DNA of 64,000 bases, taken from positions 496,001-560,000 of the forward strand of contig CAWCAJ010000005.1 of the NCBI GenBank assembly GCA_963793465.1, in the 5' to 3' direction. This DNA comes from CAJQPP01 sp963793465 (lineage in GTDB: Bacteria; Planctomycetota; Planctomycetia; Pirellulales; Pirellulaceae). Below, one piece after another: positions 9,966-17,822 of the stretch (the first letter of the stretch is position 1; each line of letters begins with the position of its first letter). Both the position numbers and the translations under genes were made by a program. The notes beneath the pieces were generated by a model. It did no database searches, was not told the DNA's origin, and saw only the letters and a list, made by a program, of their open reading frames with translations.

Positions 9966-11456
9966 ATGGCCAAGCTCATCATCGCTGATCAGGACCCCGC
10001 CACGCGACATACGGTCGAGTCGGCGGCCGCGCAGGCCGAACTGTGCGTGGCGACCGCCGATTGCGCAGAGGACCTGCTGCAGCATGCCTCGACTCAATCC
10101 GTGGATCTGGTGATTCTCAGCGCCGATTTTGATCCGCAGGAGGGCTTGAGCCTCTACCAGAAAATTGCCGAACTGGACCAGCACCTGCCCGTGATCATCG
10201 TTGCCAAACAGATCAACAGCCGGCAGGCGATCGAGGCCACCCGTCTTGGCGCATTGGATTATCTGGTCAAGCCGTTGGACGAAGATGAGTTGCAGCGGGC
10301 CATTACCAGAGCCGTAGAGATTCGACGGTTTGCCACCGAACCCATCACTCTGAATCCGGTTTCCCCGGCCGACGAGGAGGGAGATGCCATTATTGGCCAG
10401 TGTTCCCCGATGCAGGATGTCTACAAATCCATAGGCAGGGTGGCCGGGCAAAATGTGGCGGTTCTGGTTCGCGGAGAAAGCGGCACGGGCAAGGAACTGG
10501 TGGCCCGCGCCATCTTCCAGTTCGGTAGTCGCAGCGATGCCCCCTTTATGGCCATCAACTGCGCGGCCATTCCCGATGCTCTCCTGGAGAGCGAGCTGTT
10601 TGGGCACGAAAAGGGCTCCTTTACCGGTGCCGACCGCCAGAGGATTGGGAAGTTTGAGCAGTGTGACAAAGGCACGCTGTTCCTTGATGAAATTGGCGAC
10701 ATGTCGATGGTGTTGCAAGGAAAGCTGTTGCGGGTGTTGCAGGACCAAACATTCCAGAGAGTAGGAGGTAGTGAGACGATCACGACCGATGTTCGCGTGA
10801 TTTCGGCGACACACCGCGATCTGGAAGCCATGGTCAAGACCGGTCAGTTTCGTGGTGACCTGTTTTATCGCCTGAACGGATACACCATCGAAATACCACC
10901 GCTCCGGAAACGGGAAGGTGACCTGATCTATCTATTGGAGCACTTCCGGGTATTGGCAAACCGCGAGTTGAAAAAGTCGGTTAGCCGGTTCTCTCCCAAG
11001 ACCATCGAGCGATTGAGCCAGTATCACTGGCCGGGAAACGTCAGGGAGTTTCAAAGCGTGGTTCGCAGGGCCGTTCTGCAAACCACAGGCCAGGTCGTGA
11101 TTCCCGATTTTCTACCCCTGTTTGCAGACACGCAGGGAGACGCCGATGTCTTGGCAACGCCCCATCGTATCCCAACCCTGAAAGCCGAAATCAACCGGTT
11201 GATTCAACAGAAAATCCAGTCGAATGAAACGAATGTCTACGATCAGGTCATATCGCGAGTGGAAAGGGAGCTGATTTCGCAGGTGCTGCAGGTGACCGAT
11301 GGCAACCAGGTCGAGGCGGCCCAGTTTCTGGGTATAACTCGCACGACCTTAAGGTCGAAAATCAGGAAACTGGGAATCCAGATTGGCCGGCAGATCCTGG
11401 CTGAGGAGGATGCTTCGATTCCACCGTCAGCCGTGGAGGACGACGCGCCTGCCTGA
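9966..11456 (+). CDS. NtrC-type sigma-54 activator with degenerate receiver domain
   Basis: The protein has 496 aa: a receiver-like domain (1-120), an AAA+ sigma-54 interaction domain (about 140-370) and a Fis-type helix-turn-helix (about 445-475, QVEAAQFLGITRTTLRSKI). The AAA+ domain has Walker A GESGTGKE, the sigma-54 contact loop as GSFTGA rather than GAFTGA, and Walker B TLFLDEIGD. Aligned without gaps to the paralogue at 41625, the receiver has Ser52 where the phosphorylated Asp52 should be and Ala80 where Ser80 is the switch residue, while Lys102 is kept. It is therefore unlikely to be controlled by classical phosphotransfer. It faces a GshB-like gene 17 bp away and precedes genes with sigma-54-like promoters, which it may activate (inference). 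Confidence 0.9.
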   Translation: MAKLIIADQDPATRHTVESAAAQAELCVATADCAEDLLQHASTQSVDLVILSADFDPQEGLSLYQKIAELDQHLPVIIVAKQINSRQAIEATRLGALDYLVKPLDEDELQRAITRAVEIRRFATEPITLNPVSPADEEGDAIIGQCSPMQDVYKSIGRVAGQNVAVLVRGESGTGKELVARAIFQFGSRSDAPFMAINCAAIPDALLESELFGHEKGSFTGADRQRIGKFEQCDKGTLFLDEIGDMSMVLQGKLLRVLQDQTFQRVGGSETITTDVRVISATHRDLEAMVKTGQFRGDLFYRLNGYTIEIPPLRKREGDLIYLLEHFRVLANRELKKSVSRFSPKTIERLSQYHWPGNVREFQSVVRRAVLQTTGQVVIPDFLPLFADTQGDADVLATPHRIPTLKAEINRLIQQKIQSNETNVYDQVISRVERELISQVLQVTDGNQVEAAQFLGITRTTLRSKIRKLGIQIGRQILAEEDASIPPSAVEDDAPA

Positions 11457-11473
11457 TGATGCATGGCCGTTTT

Positions 11474-12454
11474 TCATTCCAGCAACGCCTGGATGACCTC
11501 ACCGGAAACGGGATGGCCCAGGTACTTGTCGAATTCCTGCAAGCCGCTGGGACTGAATACATTCACCTCGACAATCTTGTTTCCCACAAGATCCAGCCCG
11601 GAAAATCGAATGCCGTCCTCTTTCAGGATGCGGGCGACCTTGCGGCAAATGGCTGCCTGCTGCTCGGTGAGTTGAACAACCATGGCCCGCCCGCCCAACG
11701 AAATATTGCTGCGACGCTCGCCGGCGGCAGGGATGCGGCGAATTCCAATCGCCGGGGCATCGCAAACCAGTCGGTCATCGAGCGTCAATACGCGAATATC
11801 CCCGTCCACGGCTTCCGGAACATACTCCTGTACGACCAGGTACCCCGTTCGTCCCAGGATATCGACCACCTGACGTGTGTTGAGCGAGTCGTAGCCGTCC
11901 AAAAAGAACACGTCTCGACCCTGGGAACCCAGCAGTGGCTTGATCACGAACGGCCCCTGCAACGACTCTGCAAAGGTCTGCACGCTCTTGGCGGAGTGGC
12001 AAACCATCGTCCGCGGGACAAAGTCTTCCGGCAGGCAAACCGTGTACAGCTTGCTGGAAGCCCTCTGCAAACCAATCGGATTATTCACAATCCGCACGCC
12101 ATTTTCATGGGCCAAACGCATGATCTCCAGGGCCAGGCGATGGGCCCAGGAGCGGACAATGTCCTTCCCGGGGGCCGTGCGAATCAGGATTGCTGCGACA
12201 TCGGCGAGATTGATCCGACTGACCTTGGATTTACTCAAACGACGTACGATTTCGCTGTCTCCAGCGCGACTTACCTGTAACGGCAGTTCGATGGATTCTG
12301 CAAACAGCGACGTCGTACTGCTGGCCTGCAAATGCACGACATCGGTCACCAACACGGGATACCCCAGCTGTTGGCAGGCCTGCATCAACGTGGTGGTGGT
12401 GTTGCCGGGTTTGACTGCCCAACGGTCATTCAGCAGGAAGAGCACAGGTTTCAT
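11474..12454 (-). CDS. GshB-like ATP-grasp ligase (paralogue 1)
   Basis: The protein has 326 aa, close to glutathione synthetase length. Visible ATP-grasp elements are VIKPLLGSQGRDV (lysine and glycine loop), LVVQEYVP, GDIRVLTLDDRLV, the GshB-like RRIPAAGERRSNISLGG, and the metal-binding end LVGNKIVEVNVFSPSG. The N-terminal half keeps the GshB-like FLLNDRWAVKP and RIVNNP. No gamma-glutamylcysteine synthetase is nearby, and a paralogue sits in the operon at 20366, so ligation of an amino acid to a peptide or small molecule other than glutathione is possible. It is convergent with the sigma-54 activator, with 17 bases between the stops. Confidence 0.75.
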   Translation of the reverse strand: MKPVLFLLNDRWAVKPGNTTTTLMQACQQLGYPVLVTDVVHLQASSTTSLFAESIELPLQVSRAGDSEIVRRLSKSKVSRINLADVAAILIRTAPGKDIVRSWAHRLALEIMRLAHENGVRIVNNPIGLQRASSKLYTVCLPEDFVPRTMVCHSAKSVQTFAESLQGPFVIKPLLGSQGRDVFFLDGYDSLNTRQVVDILGRTGYLVVQEYVPEAVDGDIRVLTLDDRLVCDAPAIGIRRIPAAGERRSNISLGGRAMVVQLTEQQAAICRKVARILKEDGIRFSGLDLVGNKIVEVNVFSPSGLQEFDKYLGHPVSGEVIQALLE

Positions 12455-12815
12455 GGCAGGTTGCGTGAGTGATTTTTGTTCAGGCTGGTTAATGTCTTTT
12501 CAGTTGCTGCCGGGCATGCCAGTCAGTCGTCCGGCCCCGAGCCATGACCGGCGATTTTTTTATTTTGGCGTTCCCTTGAATCGCTGGAGTTGACCATCAT
12601 CGGCCAAGCTGTCGCAACGGCAATTGGTAAAGGACGCCCGAGGATTTGTCCAGTGCATCCACTCCGCTTCGAGATACGCCAAGCGGGGTTTGTGATCCAG
12701 CGTGTTCAAGTCTCAATTGCCAAGGACGGGTCTACGGATCACCACCTCCCTGGCTGCCAGCATCTCTGCCGCGGGGAAGAAGAATCGGGTTGGACCGGGA
12801 TTCTTCTGGTCCATT
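12455..12815. other. Intergenic region without a supported gene
   Basis: Short open frames exist here but none has a good ribosome binding site plus protein-like composition. The region should contain the promoter of the minus-strand GshB-like gene; I could not identify it. Confidence 0.4.
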
Positions 12816-12831
12816 TGGTACGCCGATTGCG
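12816..12831 (+). promoter_or_regulatory. Candidate sigma-54 (-24/-12) promoter of the H1-like gene
   Basis: TGGTACGCCGATTGCG matches the sigma-54 consensus TGGCACG-N4-TTGCW at all but two defined positions, with the invariant GG and GC spaced by ten bases. The expected start is near 12842, about 95 bases before the ATG of the histone-like gene. This is supported only by sequence match. Confidence 0.45.
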
Positions 12832-12935
12832 TGTTGTTAGTGGGATTGCTGGAACAGCAATATGAGTATCGGGCCGTGTCGGTCGTTCCTGGTGGAACCA
12901 CCATTTTCGGTCCATAACAATGGAGTAGACTACTG

Positions 12936-13115
12936 ATGCCAAACAAGAAGACTCCGGCAGCCAAGCCAGCCCCCAAGGCAGCCAAAGCAGCCCCCAAAGC
13001 GGTCTCCACGGCAGCACCCAAGGCGGCCAAAAAGAAGGTCAGCAAGGCCGCCACCCCCACGCACGTACAGAAAAGAACCCCAAATCAAAAGAAATCATCG
13101 ACCAGGATCAACTAA
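12936..13115 (+). CDS. Histone-H1-like Lys/Ala/Pro-rich small protein
   Basis: This is a 59-aa protein beginning MPNKKTPAAKPAPKAAK. It is almost entirely Lys, Ala and Pro with AAPK/AAK repeats, like the C-terminal tail of eukaryotic H1 and bacterial HC1/AlgP-type DNA-binding proteins. It has no hydrophobic segment. A GGAG sequence lies about ten bases upstream of the ATG, and a hairpin terminator follows at 13188. Such proteins are thought to bind and condense DNA non-specifically. A 24-codon frame (12862-12936) ends in TGATG overlapping this start; it may be a leader or chance. Because the composition is so biased, the H1 assignment rests on composition rather than homology. Confidence 0.75.
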   Translation: MPNKKTPAAKPAPKAAKAAPKAVSTAAPKAAKKKVSKAATPTHVQKRTPNQKKSSTRIN

Positions 13116-13187
13116 CGGCTACCAGGCGAAACGTGCCGCGAGCACCGATCGCATTGAGCCCATGACATCCCGGCAGATTTTCATCAG

Positions 13188-13224
13188 GCCGAGCGGGTTG
13201 TAAACTTGCTCGGCTTTTGTTTTT
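13188..13224 (+). terminator. Intrinsic terminator after the H1-like gene
   Basis: GCCGAGC (13188-13194) pairs with GCTCGGC (13208-13214) around a 13-base loop, followed by TTTTGTTTTT. It ends 22 bases before the kinase start, so the kinase is either expressed by readthrough or has its own very short leader. Confidence 0.7.
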
Positions 13225-13246
13225 GGATTTCACCACCGGAAGGGCC

Positions 13247-14092
13247 ATGTCAGCAGAGGTAAACTCGTTGCCAAGGAAAACGCAAGGCGGTTTGCGGTCC
13301 CGTCAAATGCTGGGCAAATATCGCATTGTCAGGTTGATTGCCACCGGGGGGTTTGCCCGTGTCTACGCCGCCACCGACACGATCGAGGGGATCTCCGTGG
13401 CCCTGAAGATTCCTTCTCAGGAGTTGATCGACGACGATATGCTGGAATTATTTCGGCAAGAAGTGCGATTGATCTCACGATTGGACCATCCCAATATATT
13501 GCCCGTCAAAAACGCGGACTTTGTCGACGGCCGATTTGTGATCGCTACCCGCCTGGGCAAAGAGACCTTGCAGTCCCGTCTGAGTCGGCGGATTTCCACA
13601 ATCAAGGCGCTGGACTTTATCGATCAGATGATTTCTGCGGTGGCAGCTGCGCATGATGCCAACATCATGCACTGCGACATCAAACCGGAGAATTTTATCC
13701 TGTTCGAGGACGACACGATTCGCCTGACCGACTTTGGTATCGCCAAAGTCTCGCGGATGACCGTAGATGGATCGGGAACCGGGACGGTCGGACACATGGC
13801 GCCCGAGCAGGCCATGGGGCGACCCAATAAACGTTCGGATGTATTTTCCCTGGGTTTGATCATGTACCGGATGCTGGCCGGCAAGTGGCCCGAGTACCCG
13901 TTTGACTGGCCTCCCCCCGGGGCCGCCAATTTGCGAAGAAAACGAGTGCACCCCAGTCTGATCCTGATGATTCGCAAATCGATTGCCTCCCGCCCGCGGG
14001 ATCGGTTTGCCGATGCAGTGCAGATGGAATCGTTGTATCAGGAAGTCTACCCGGTCGCCCTCCGCAATCTGAAACGGGGGCCACGTCGATGA
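13247..14092 (+). CDS. Soluble Ser/Thr protein kinase (Hanks type, non-RD)
   Basis: The protein has 281 aa from ATG 13247, preceded by a GGAAGGG ribosome binding site; a TTG ten codons upstream is less likely. It is a stand-alone kinase domain: glycine-rich loop GGFARVY, ATP lysine Lys54 in VALKIP, catalytic loop HCDIKPEN with Asp144 and Asn149, DFG at 162-164, and HMAPEQ. The residue before the catalytic Asp is Cys instead of Arg, so it is a non-RD kinase that may not need activation-loop phosphorylation. It has no PASTA, WD40 or membrane segment, unlike many planctomycete kinases. Its last codons overlap the PP2C gene (ATGA), giving a kinase-phosphatase pair. The substrates are unknown; MgtE downstream is one candidate by position. 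Confidence 0.9.
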   Translation: MSAEVNSLPRKTQGGLRSRQMLGKYRIVRLIATGGFARVYAATDTIEGISVALKIPSQELIDDDMLELFRQEVRLISRLDHPNILPVKNADFVDGRFVIATRLGKETLQSRLSRRISTIKALDFIDQMISAVAAAHDANIMHCDIKPENFILFEDDTIRLTDFGIAKVSRMTVDGSGTGTVGHMAPEQAMGRPNKRSDVFSLGLIMYRMLAGKWPEYPFDWPPPGAANLRRKRVHPSLILMIRKSIASRPRDRFADAVQMESLYQEVYPVALRNLKRGPRR

Positions 14093-14907
14093 CGACACCG
14101 GGTTGGTTGCAGCCGGATACGGGTGAGGTCACCTGTTATCCCTGGTGCGGCGGAATGGTGACTCACTTTTCCCGCAAAAGTCCGACAAGGGAATCTGCCG
14201 ATTCCGAGGATGCCGCCTGCCTGGTGGAAGCGGCCGGGGATTTGGGGTTGTTGGCCGTGGCCGACGGGGTGGGAGGTGCCGCGCGGGGAGACCGCGCGGC
14301 GCGGGCCGGCATCGAGCGTTTGCTGGCCTGTTGTGGCGTGCCCGAATACGAGGCCGGAGATCCACGCGGCCTGCGCGCTGGAATTCTGGACGCCATCGAA
14401 TTGGCCAATCGCGAGATCCTGGAATGGGGACTGGGAGCCGCCAGCACTCTGACGGCGGTAGAATACCACGCCGGATTGATCCGCTCATTTCACGTGGGGG
14501 ATTCCGATGCGTTATTGATCAGTAATCGCGGCAAGATCAAATTCGCTACGGTGGGACATGGTCCGGTCGCCCAGGCGATGGAGATGGGACTGTTGAATGA
14601 ATCCGAGGCCATGGGACACGTGGATCGAAATCTGATCACCAACTGCCTGGGATCAACCGAAATGAAAATCGAAATTGGACCGACCATCAAGATGGCAACC
14701 CGCGACACCTTGTTGGTTGCCTCGGATGGCCTGTTCGACAACCTCACCAGCGAAGAAATCACCTCGGTGATTCGATGTGGTAATCTGGAAGCCAGAACAA
14801 ACGAGTTGGCACTTCGGGCCCTGCAGCGAATGAACACTTCGGAGAATGCAGTTTTACCCTGCAAACCCGACGATCTGACCATTCTTTGTTTTCGACAGGT
14901 TCGCTGA
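14089..14907 (+). CDS. PP2C-type Ser/Thr phosphatase (paralogue 1)
   Basis: The protein has 272 aa and starts inside the kinase gene (ATGA overlap). PP2C metal-binding motifs are visible: an ED pair in RESADSEDA, ADGVGG, GDSDALLI in place of the usual GDSR, and ASDGLFDNLT with KPDDLTIL near the end. The Arg of GDSR, which is often present, is replaced by Asp-Ala. The domain fills the protein. It probably reverses phosphorylation by the overlapping kinase (inference from coupling). The divergent motifs suggest a subgroup different from the PP2C at 16904. Confidence 0.85.
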   Translation: MTTPGWLQPDTGEVTCYPWCGGMVTHFSRKSPTRESADSEDAACLVEAAGDLGLLAVADGVGGAARGDRAARAGIERLLACCGVPEYEAGDPRGLRAGILDAIELANREILEWGLGAASTLTAVEYHAGLIRSFHVGDSDALLISNRGKIKFATVGHGPVAQAMEMGLLNESEAMGHVDRNLITNCLGSTEMKIEIGPTIKMATRDTLLVASDGLFDNLTSEEITSVIRCGNLEARTNELALRALQRMNTSENAVLPCKPDDLTILCFRQVR

Positions 14908-14973
14908 GCCGGGTCACATCGACTCCCTTACAACCCAAATCAACCCGCTGACTCTTTGAGAAACGCCGGCAAG

Positions 14974-16386
14974 ATGAATTTGATAGAAAACCCGCCCGTT
15001 GAGGACCGTGACGATATTCACGAAGCCCTGGAGCGCTGTGCGCAGCTGTTGAGCAGCGGGCTGGTCCAGGAAACAGACACCTACCTGACTTCGCTGCCCC
15101 CCTCCCTCCGTTTGATTGTGCTTTCCCGACTTACCCGGGAATTGCGACGCACGCTGTTTGAAGGTCTGCCCGCCGAAGTCGCCGCGGATTACCTGCATGA
15201 TATTCCGGAAATCCAGGCGTTGAGGTTGTTGGAAAGGATTGAGCCCTCGACGGCCGCTGTGATTCTGGAAGAGCTGCCCAAAGATGAACAGGCCGACTTT
15301 GTGGGCGAATTGACCGAGGCGCGACAGGCCTCCATCCTGGCCGAAATGCCCCCGAAGGACGCCGCCGAAGTCCGTGGGTTGATTGAATTCTCGGACGAGG
15401 AGGCGGGCGGTCTGATGACGGTTGAGTTTGTGGCCGTCGACCAGAGCCGTTCCGTCGCCGATGTGATTCGGCACTTGCAACGCAACGCCAGCATCTACTC
15501 GGACTACGAGGTTCAGTACCTGTACGTGATTGAATCCCGCCAACCCAAGGCCAAATACCCGCAGGGTAAACTGCAGGGCGTCTTGCGTTTGCGAGACCTG
15601 CTGCTTTCTGAAAGTGATCGTCCGGTGGTGGATCTGATGATTCGTGATCCACTGTATGTGGGCGCGCACACTCCGCTGATTGATCTGCACCAGTTCTTCG
15701 TGGAACACGATTACCTGGGAGTGCCGGTCGTCGACGATGAACGCAACCTGATAGGCGTGCTGCAACGGGGGGACGTCGAAGAAGCGATGGCCGAGTTGTA
15801 CGCCGATGACTATCTGAAATCACAGGGGATTGTGGATGAGGAATTACGCACCATGCCACTTTTGTTTCGGTCCCGACGCCGTCTGGCATGGCTCAGTATC
15901 AACATCGTATTGAATATTGCCGCGGCCAGCGTCATCGCCTTTTATCAGGAAACACTGGTCCAGGTCGTGGCACTGGCTGTTTTTCTGCCCATTATTTCGG
16001 ACATGAGCGGCTGTAGCGGAAATCAGGCAGTCGCGGTCAGTATGCGGGAATTGTCTCTGGGATTGGTGAAGTCCAACGAAGTCATGCGAATCTGGATGAA
16101 GGAAATCGGCGTCGGGATCATCAACGGACTCTGTTTGGGATTGCTGATTGCCGGCGTGGCCTTTCTCTGGAAAGGCAACGTCTGGTTGGGGGCTGTCGTG
16201 GGTTTCGCCATGATGGTGAATACCATAATCGCCGTTTCATTGGGGGGCACACTCCCCTTGATCATGCGATTTTTCAAAATGGACCCCGCTCTGGCGTCCG
16301 GTCCGATTCTGACCACGGTCACCGACATGTGCGGCTTCTTGCTGGTATTAAGTTGTGCTTCCCTGTTTTTGGATAAACTGGTGTAG
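14974..16386 (+). CDS. mgtE: MgtE family magnesium transporter
   Basis: The protein has 470 aa. The start at ATG 14974 is preferred over an upstream TTG at 14956. The order is the family's: a helical N domain (about 20-130, with LPAEVAADYLHDIPEIQ), two CBS domains (about 135-265), a linker helix and five C-terminal membrane helices with the conserved SGNQAVAVSMREL motif. MgtE is a homodimeric Mg2+ channel closed by Mg2+ bound between N and CBS domains. It follows the kinase-phosphatase pair by 66 bases on the same strand, suggesting co-transcription, and it is followed by a promoter region for the next operon. Confidence 0.92.
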   Translation: MNLIENPPVEDRDDIHEALERCAQLLSSGLVQETDTYLTSLPPSLRLIVLSRLTRELRRTLFEGLPAEVAADYLHDIPEIQALRLLERIEPSTAAVILEELPKDEQADFVGELTEARQASILAEMPPKDAAEVRGLIEFSDEEAGGLMTVEFVAVDQSRSVADVIRHLQRNASIYSDYEVQYLYVIESRQPKAKYPQGKLQGVLRLRDLLLSESDRPVVDLMIRDPLYVGAHTPLIDLHQFFVEHDYLGVPVVDDERNLIGVLQRGDVEEAMAELYADDYLKSQGIVDEELRTMPLLFRSRRRLAWLSINIVLNIAAASVIAFYQETLVQVVALAVFLPIISDMSGCSGNQAVAVSMRELSLGLVKSNEVMRIWMKEIGVGIINGLCLGLLIAGVAFLWKGNVWLGAVVGFAMMVNTIIAVSLGGTLPLIMRFFKMDPALASGPILTTVTDMCGFLLVLSCASLFLDKLV

Positions 16387-16780
16387 CGTGCCTAACTGGA
16401 ACGGGATCGCCGCGTGGCAGCGGATTGACTCGACGATTTCTGGGAGCAGCACCAACTGCGACTCACGACACATTTCGCGGTCGGACACCGGCGAGCGGCT
16501 GGTGAGCGGCGGGCAATTCCGGCCGGTAATTCCGGCCGGCAATTCCGGCCGGTTTCGCTCCGCAGTTTGAAAGGCCCAGCTCCACAGTGCTTTCCGGGCC
16601 AGGCCGCCTTCACGGTGCAGCTGGCGTTCCCTGGATATCCCACAGTCTCGAATGCCGGCTGGTCAGAGACTATCCACGTCGGACACTTCGTTACTGCACC
16701 GGGGGTCCCCAGGATTGCCTCATCATCCTCAAGTCTCGCAGAAATCTCACAGGACAGGCCTTTCCTGTTGTTTCTGTGTC
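16387..16780. other. Intergenic region with a short repeat
   Basis: Apart from the 13-bp repeat at 16514-16552, I see no gene or strong hairpin in these bases. They separate mgtE from the sigma-54-like promoter at 16781. Confidence 0.4.
16514..16552. repeat. 13-bp tandem repeat, three copies
   Basis: Three copies of (C/T)AATTCCGGCCGG are arranged head to tail in noncoding DNA between mgtE and the PP2C operon. Each unit contains the palindrome CCGGCCGG, so the array could also fold. Confidence 0.9.
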
Positions 16781-16796
16781 TGGCACGAATTGTGCT
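16781..16796 (+). promoter_or_regulatory. Strong candidate sigma-54 promoter of the PP2C/ATP-grasp operon
   Basis: TGGCACGAATTGTGCT differs from TGGCACG-N4-TTGCW at a single defined position, with the exact ten-base spacing between GG and GC. Transcription would start near 16807, leaving a leader of roughly 95 bases before the PP2C ATG at 16904. It is the best sigma-54 match I found in the window. Confidence 0.6.
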
Positions 16797-16903
16797 GAAC
16801 GATTCATGCTGGCGTCCGCATGCTTTCGTATATTTGCGGTAACCCGTGGATTTGAACAGTGGGGCAAGGATGCCGCCAGGCACACCCGCATGGGATCAGC
16901 ATT

Positions 16904-17740
16904 ATGGTTATTCGTGTCGCAGCGCGAACCGATCGCGGCCAGCACCGAGAAAGAAATGAAGACCACCATTTTGTGGATGTCAATCGGGGGATTTTCATTG
17001 TCTGCGATGGTTTGGGCGGACATATGGCGGGCAACGTCGCAGCTCGAAAAGCAATTGAATTTGCCGTGGAGTATCTGGATTCGCAATGGGCCTTGATCCA
17101 GTCGCGATCGGAATATCCCGGTCCCGCGGACGATGGGGATCTGGTGCGGGTTGTGGAAGATACGATTCGAAATACGTGTACGCGACTGCTGCAGTTCGGC
17201 AAGACTTACCCGCATTTCGAAGGGATGGCCACGACCATGACCTTGCTGTTACTGATTGGGGATACAGGTGTGGTCGGACATGTCGGGGATTCGCGAATTT
17301 ACTTGAAGCACAACGGCGCGGCGAAACAACTGACGTCCGACCACACACTTTATAATGAGTTTTCAAGGGCCAATCCGGATTGGTGTCTTCAAAACAGAGA
17401 TCTCCACGCGCTCAAACGGTTTCAAAGTGTGCTGACCCGGTGCCTGGGCCGGGAGTCCCAGGTGTCGGCCGAGACGGTTCGGTTTCGAACTCACGCCGGC
17501 GACATCCTGCTGCTGTGTACCGACGGGATGAGCGACTATTTTCCTGACGAGAAGACCATTGCCGACATGTTGAATGGTGAGAATGTGGAAACCCTGGCCG
17601 AGAACCTGATGCGTTTCGCTTACGAGTCAGGGGGTTGCGACAACGCCACGGCGATTGTTGTGCAGGTCGGCTGCCCTGCCTGTCCGGAACGTCGCCTGAC
17701 CGATACCCAGGTGTTGACTGAGGACCATTCGTCTCGCTGA
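16904..17740 (+). CDS. PP2C-type Ser/Thr phosphatase (paralogue 2)
   Basis: The protein has 278 aa from ATG 16904, which places the canonical RTDRGQHRERNED motif near the N-terminus; an open frame extends upstream but without PP2C features. Further motifs are CDGLGGHMAGNVAA, MATTMTLL, GHVGDSRIYL, LLCTDGMSDYF and GGCDNATAIVV, so all metal and phosphate ligands of bacterial PP2C (Stp/PrpC type) appear present. It is the first gene after the sigma-54-like promoter and is 82 bases from the ATP-grasp gene, so it is probably the first gene of that operon. It may dephosphorylate targets of the kinase at 13247. Confidence 0.9.
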   Translation: MVIRVAARTDRGQHRERNEDHHFVDVNRGIFIVCDGLGGHMAGNVAARKAIEFAVEYLDSQWALIQSRSEYPGPADDGDLVRVVEDTIRNTCTRLLQFGKTYPHFEGMATTMTLLLLIGDTGVVGHVGDSRIYLKHNGAAKQLTSDHTLYNEFSRANPDWCLQNRDLHALKRFQSVLTRCLGRESQVSAETVRFRTHAGDILLLCTDGMSDYFPDEKTIADMLNGENVETLAENLMRFAYESGGCDNATAIVVQVGCPACPERRLTDTQVLTEDHSSR

Positions 17741-17822
17741 GAGAACCGTCCCCACGACTTCGCGGGAGTTCCGATTCTGCTATAATTCGGGTTTGCCAGG
17801 CCTGCTCCTTGATTGCCGATCC

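Noticed and set aside
12590..12917. Short open frames before the H1-like gene
   Set aside because: Composition looks random and starts lack ribosome binding sites.
16567..16842. 91-codon frame before the PP2C operon
   Set aside because: It spans the sigma-54-like promoter, has no ribosome binding site, and reads Pro/Ser-rich without domain features.
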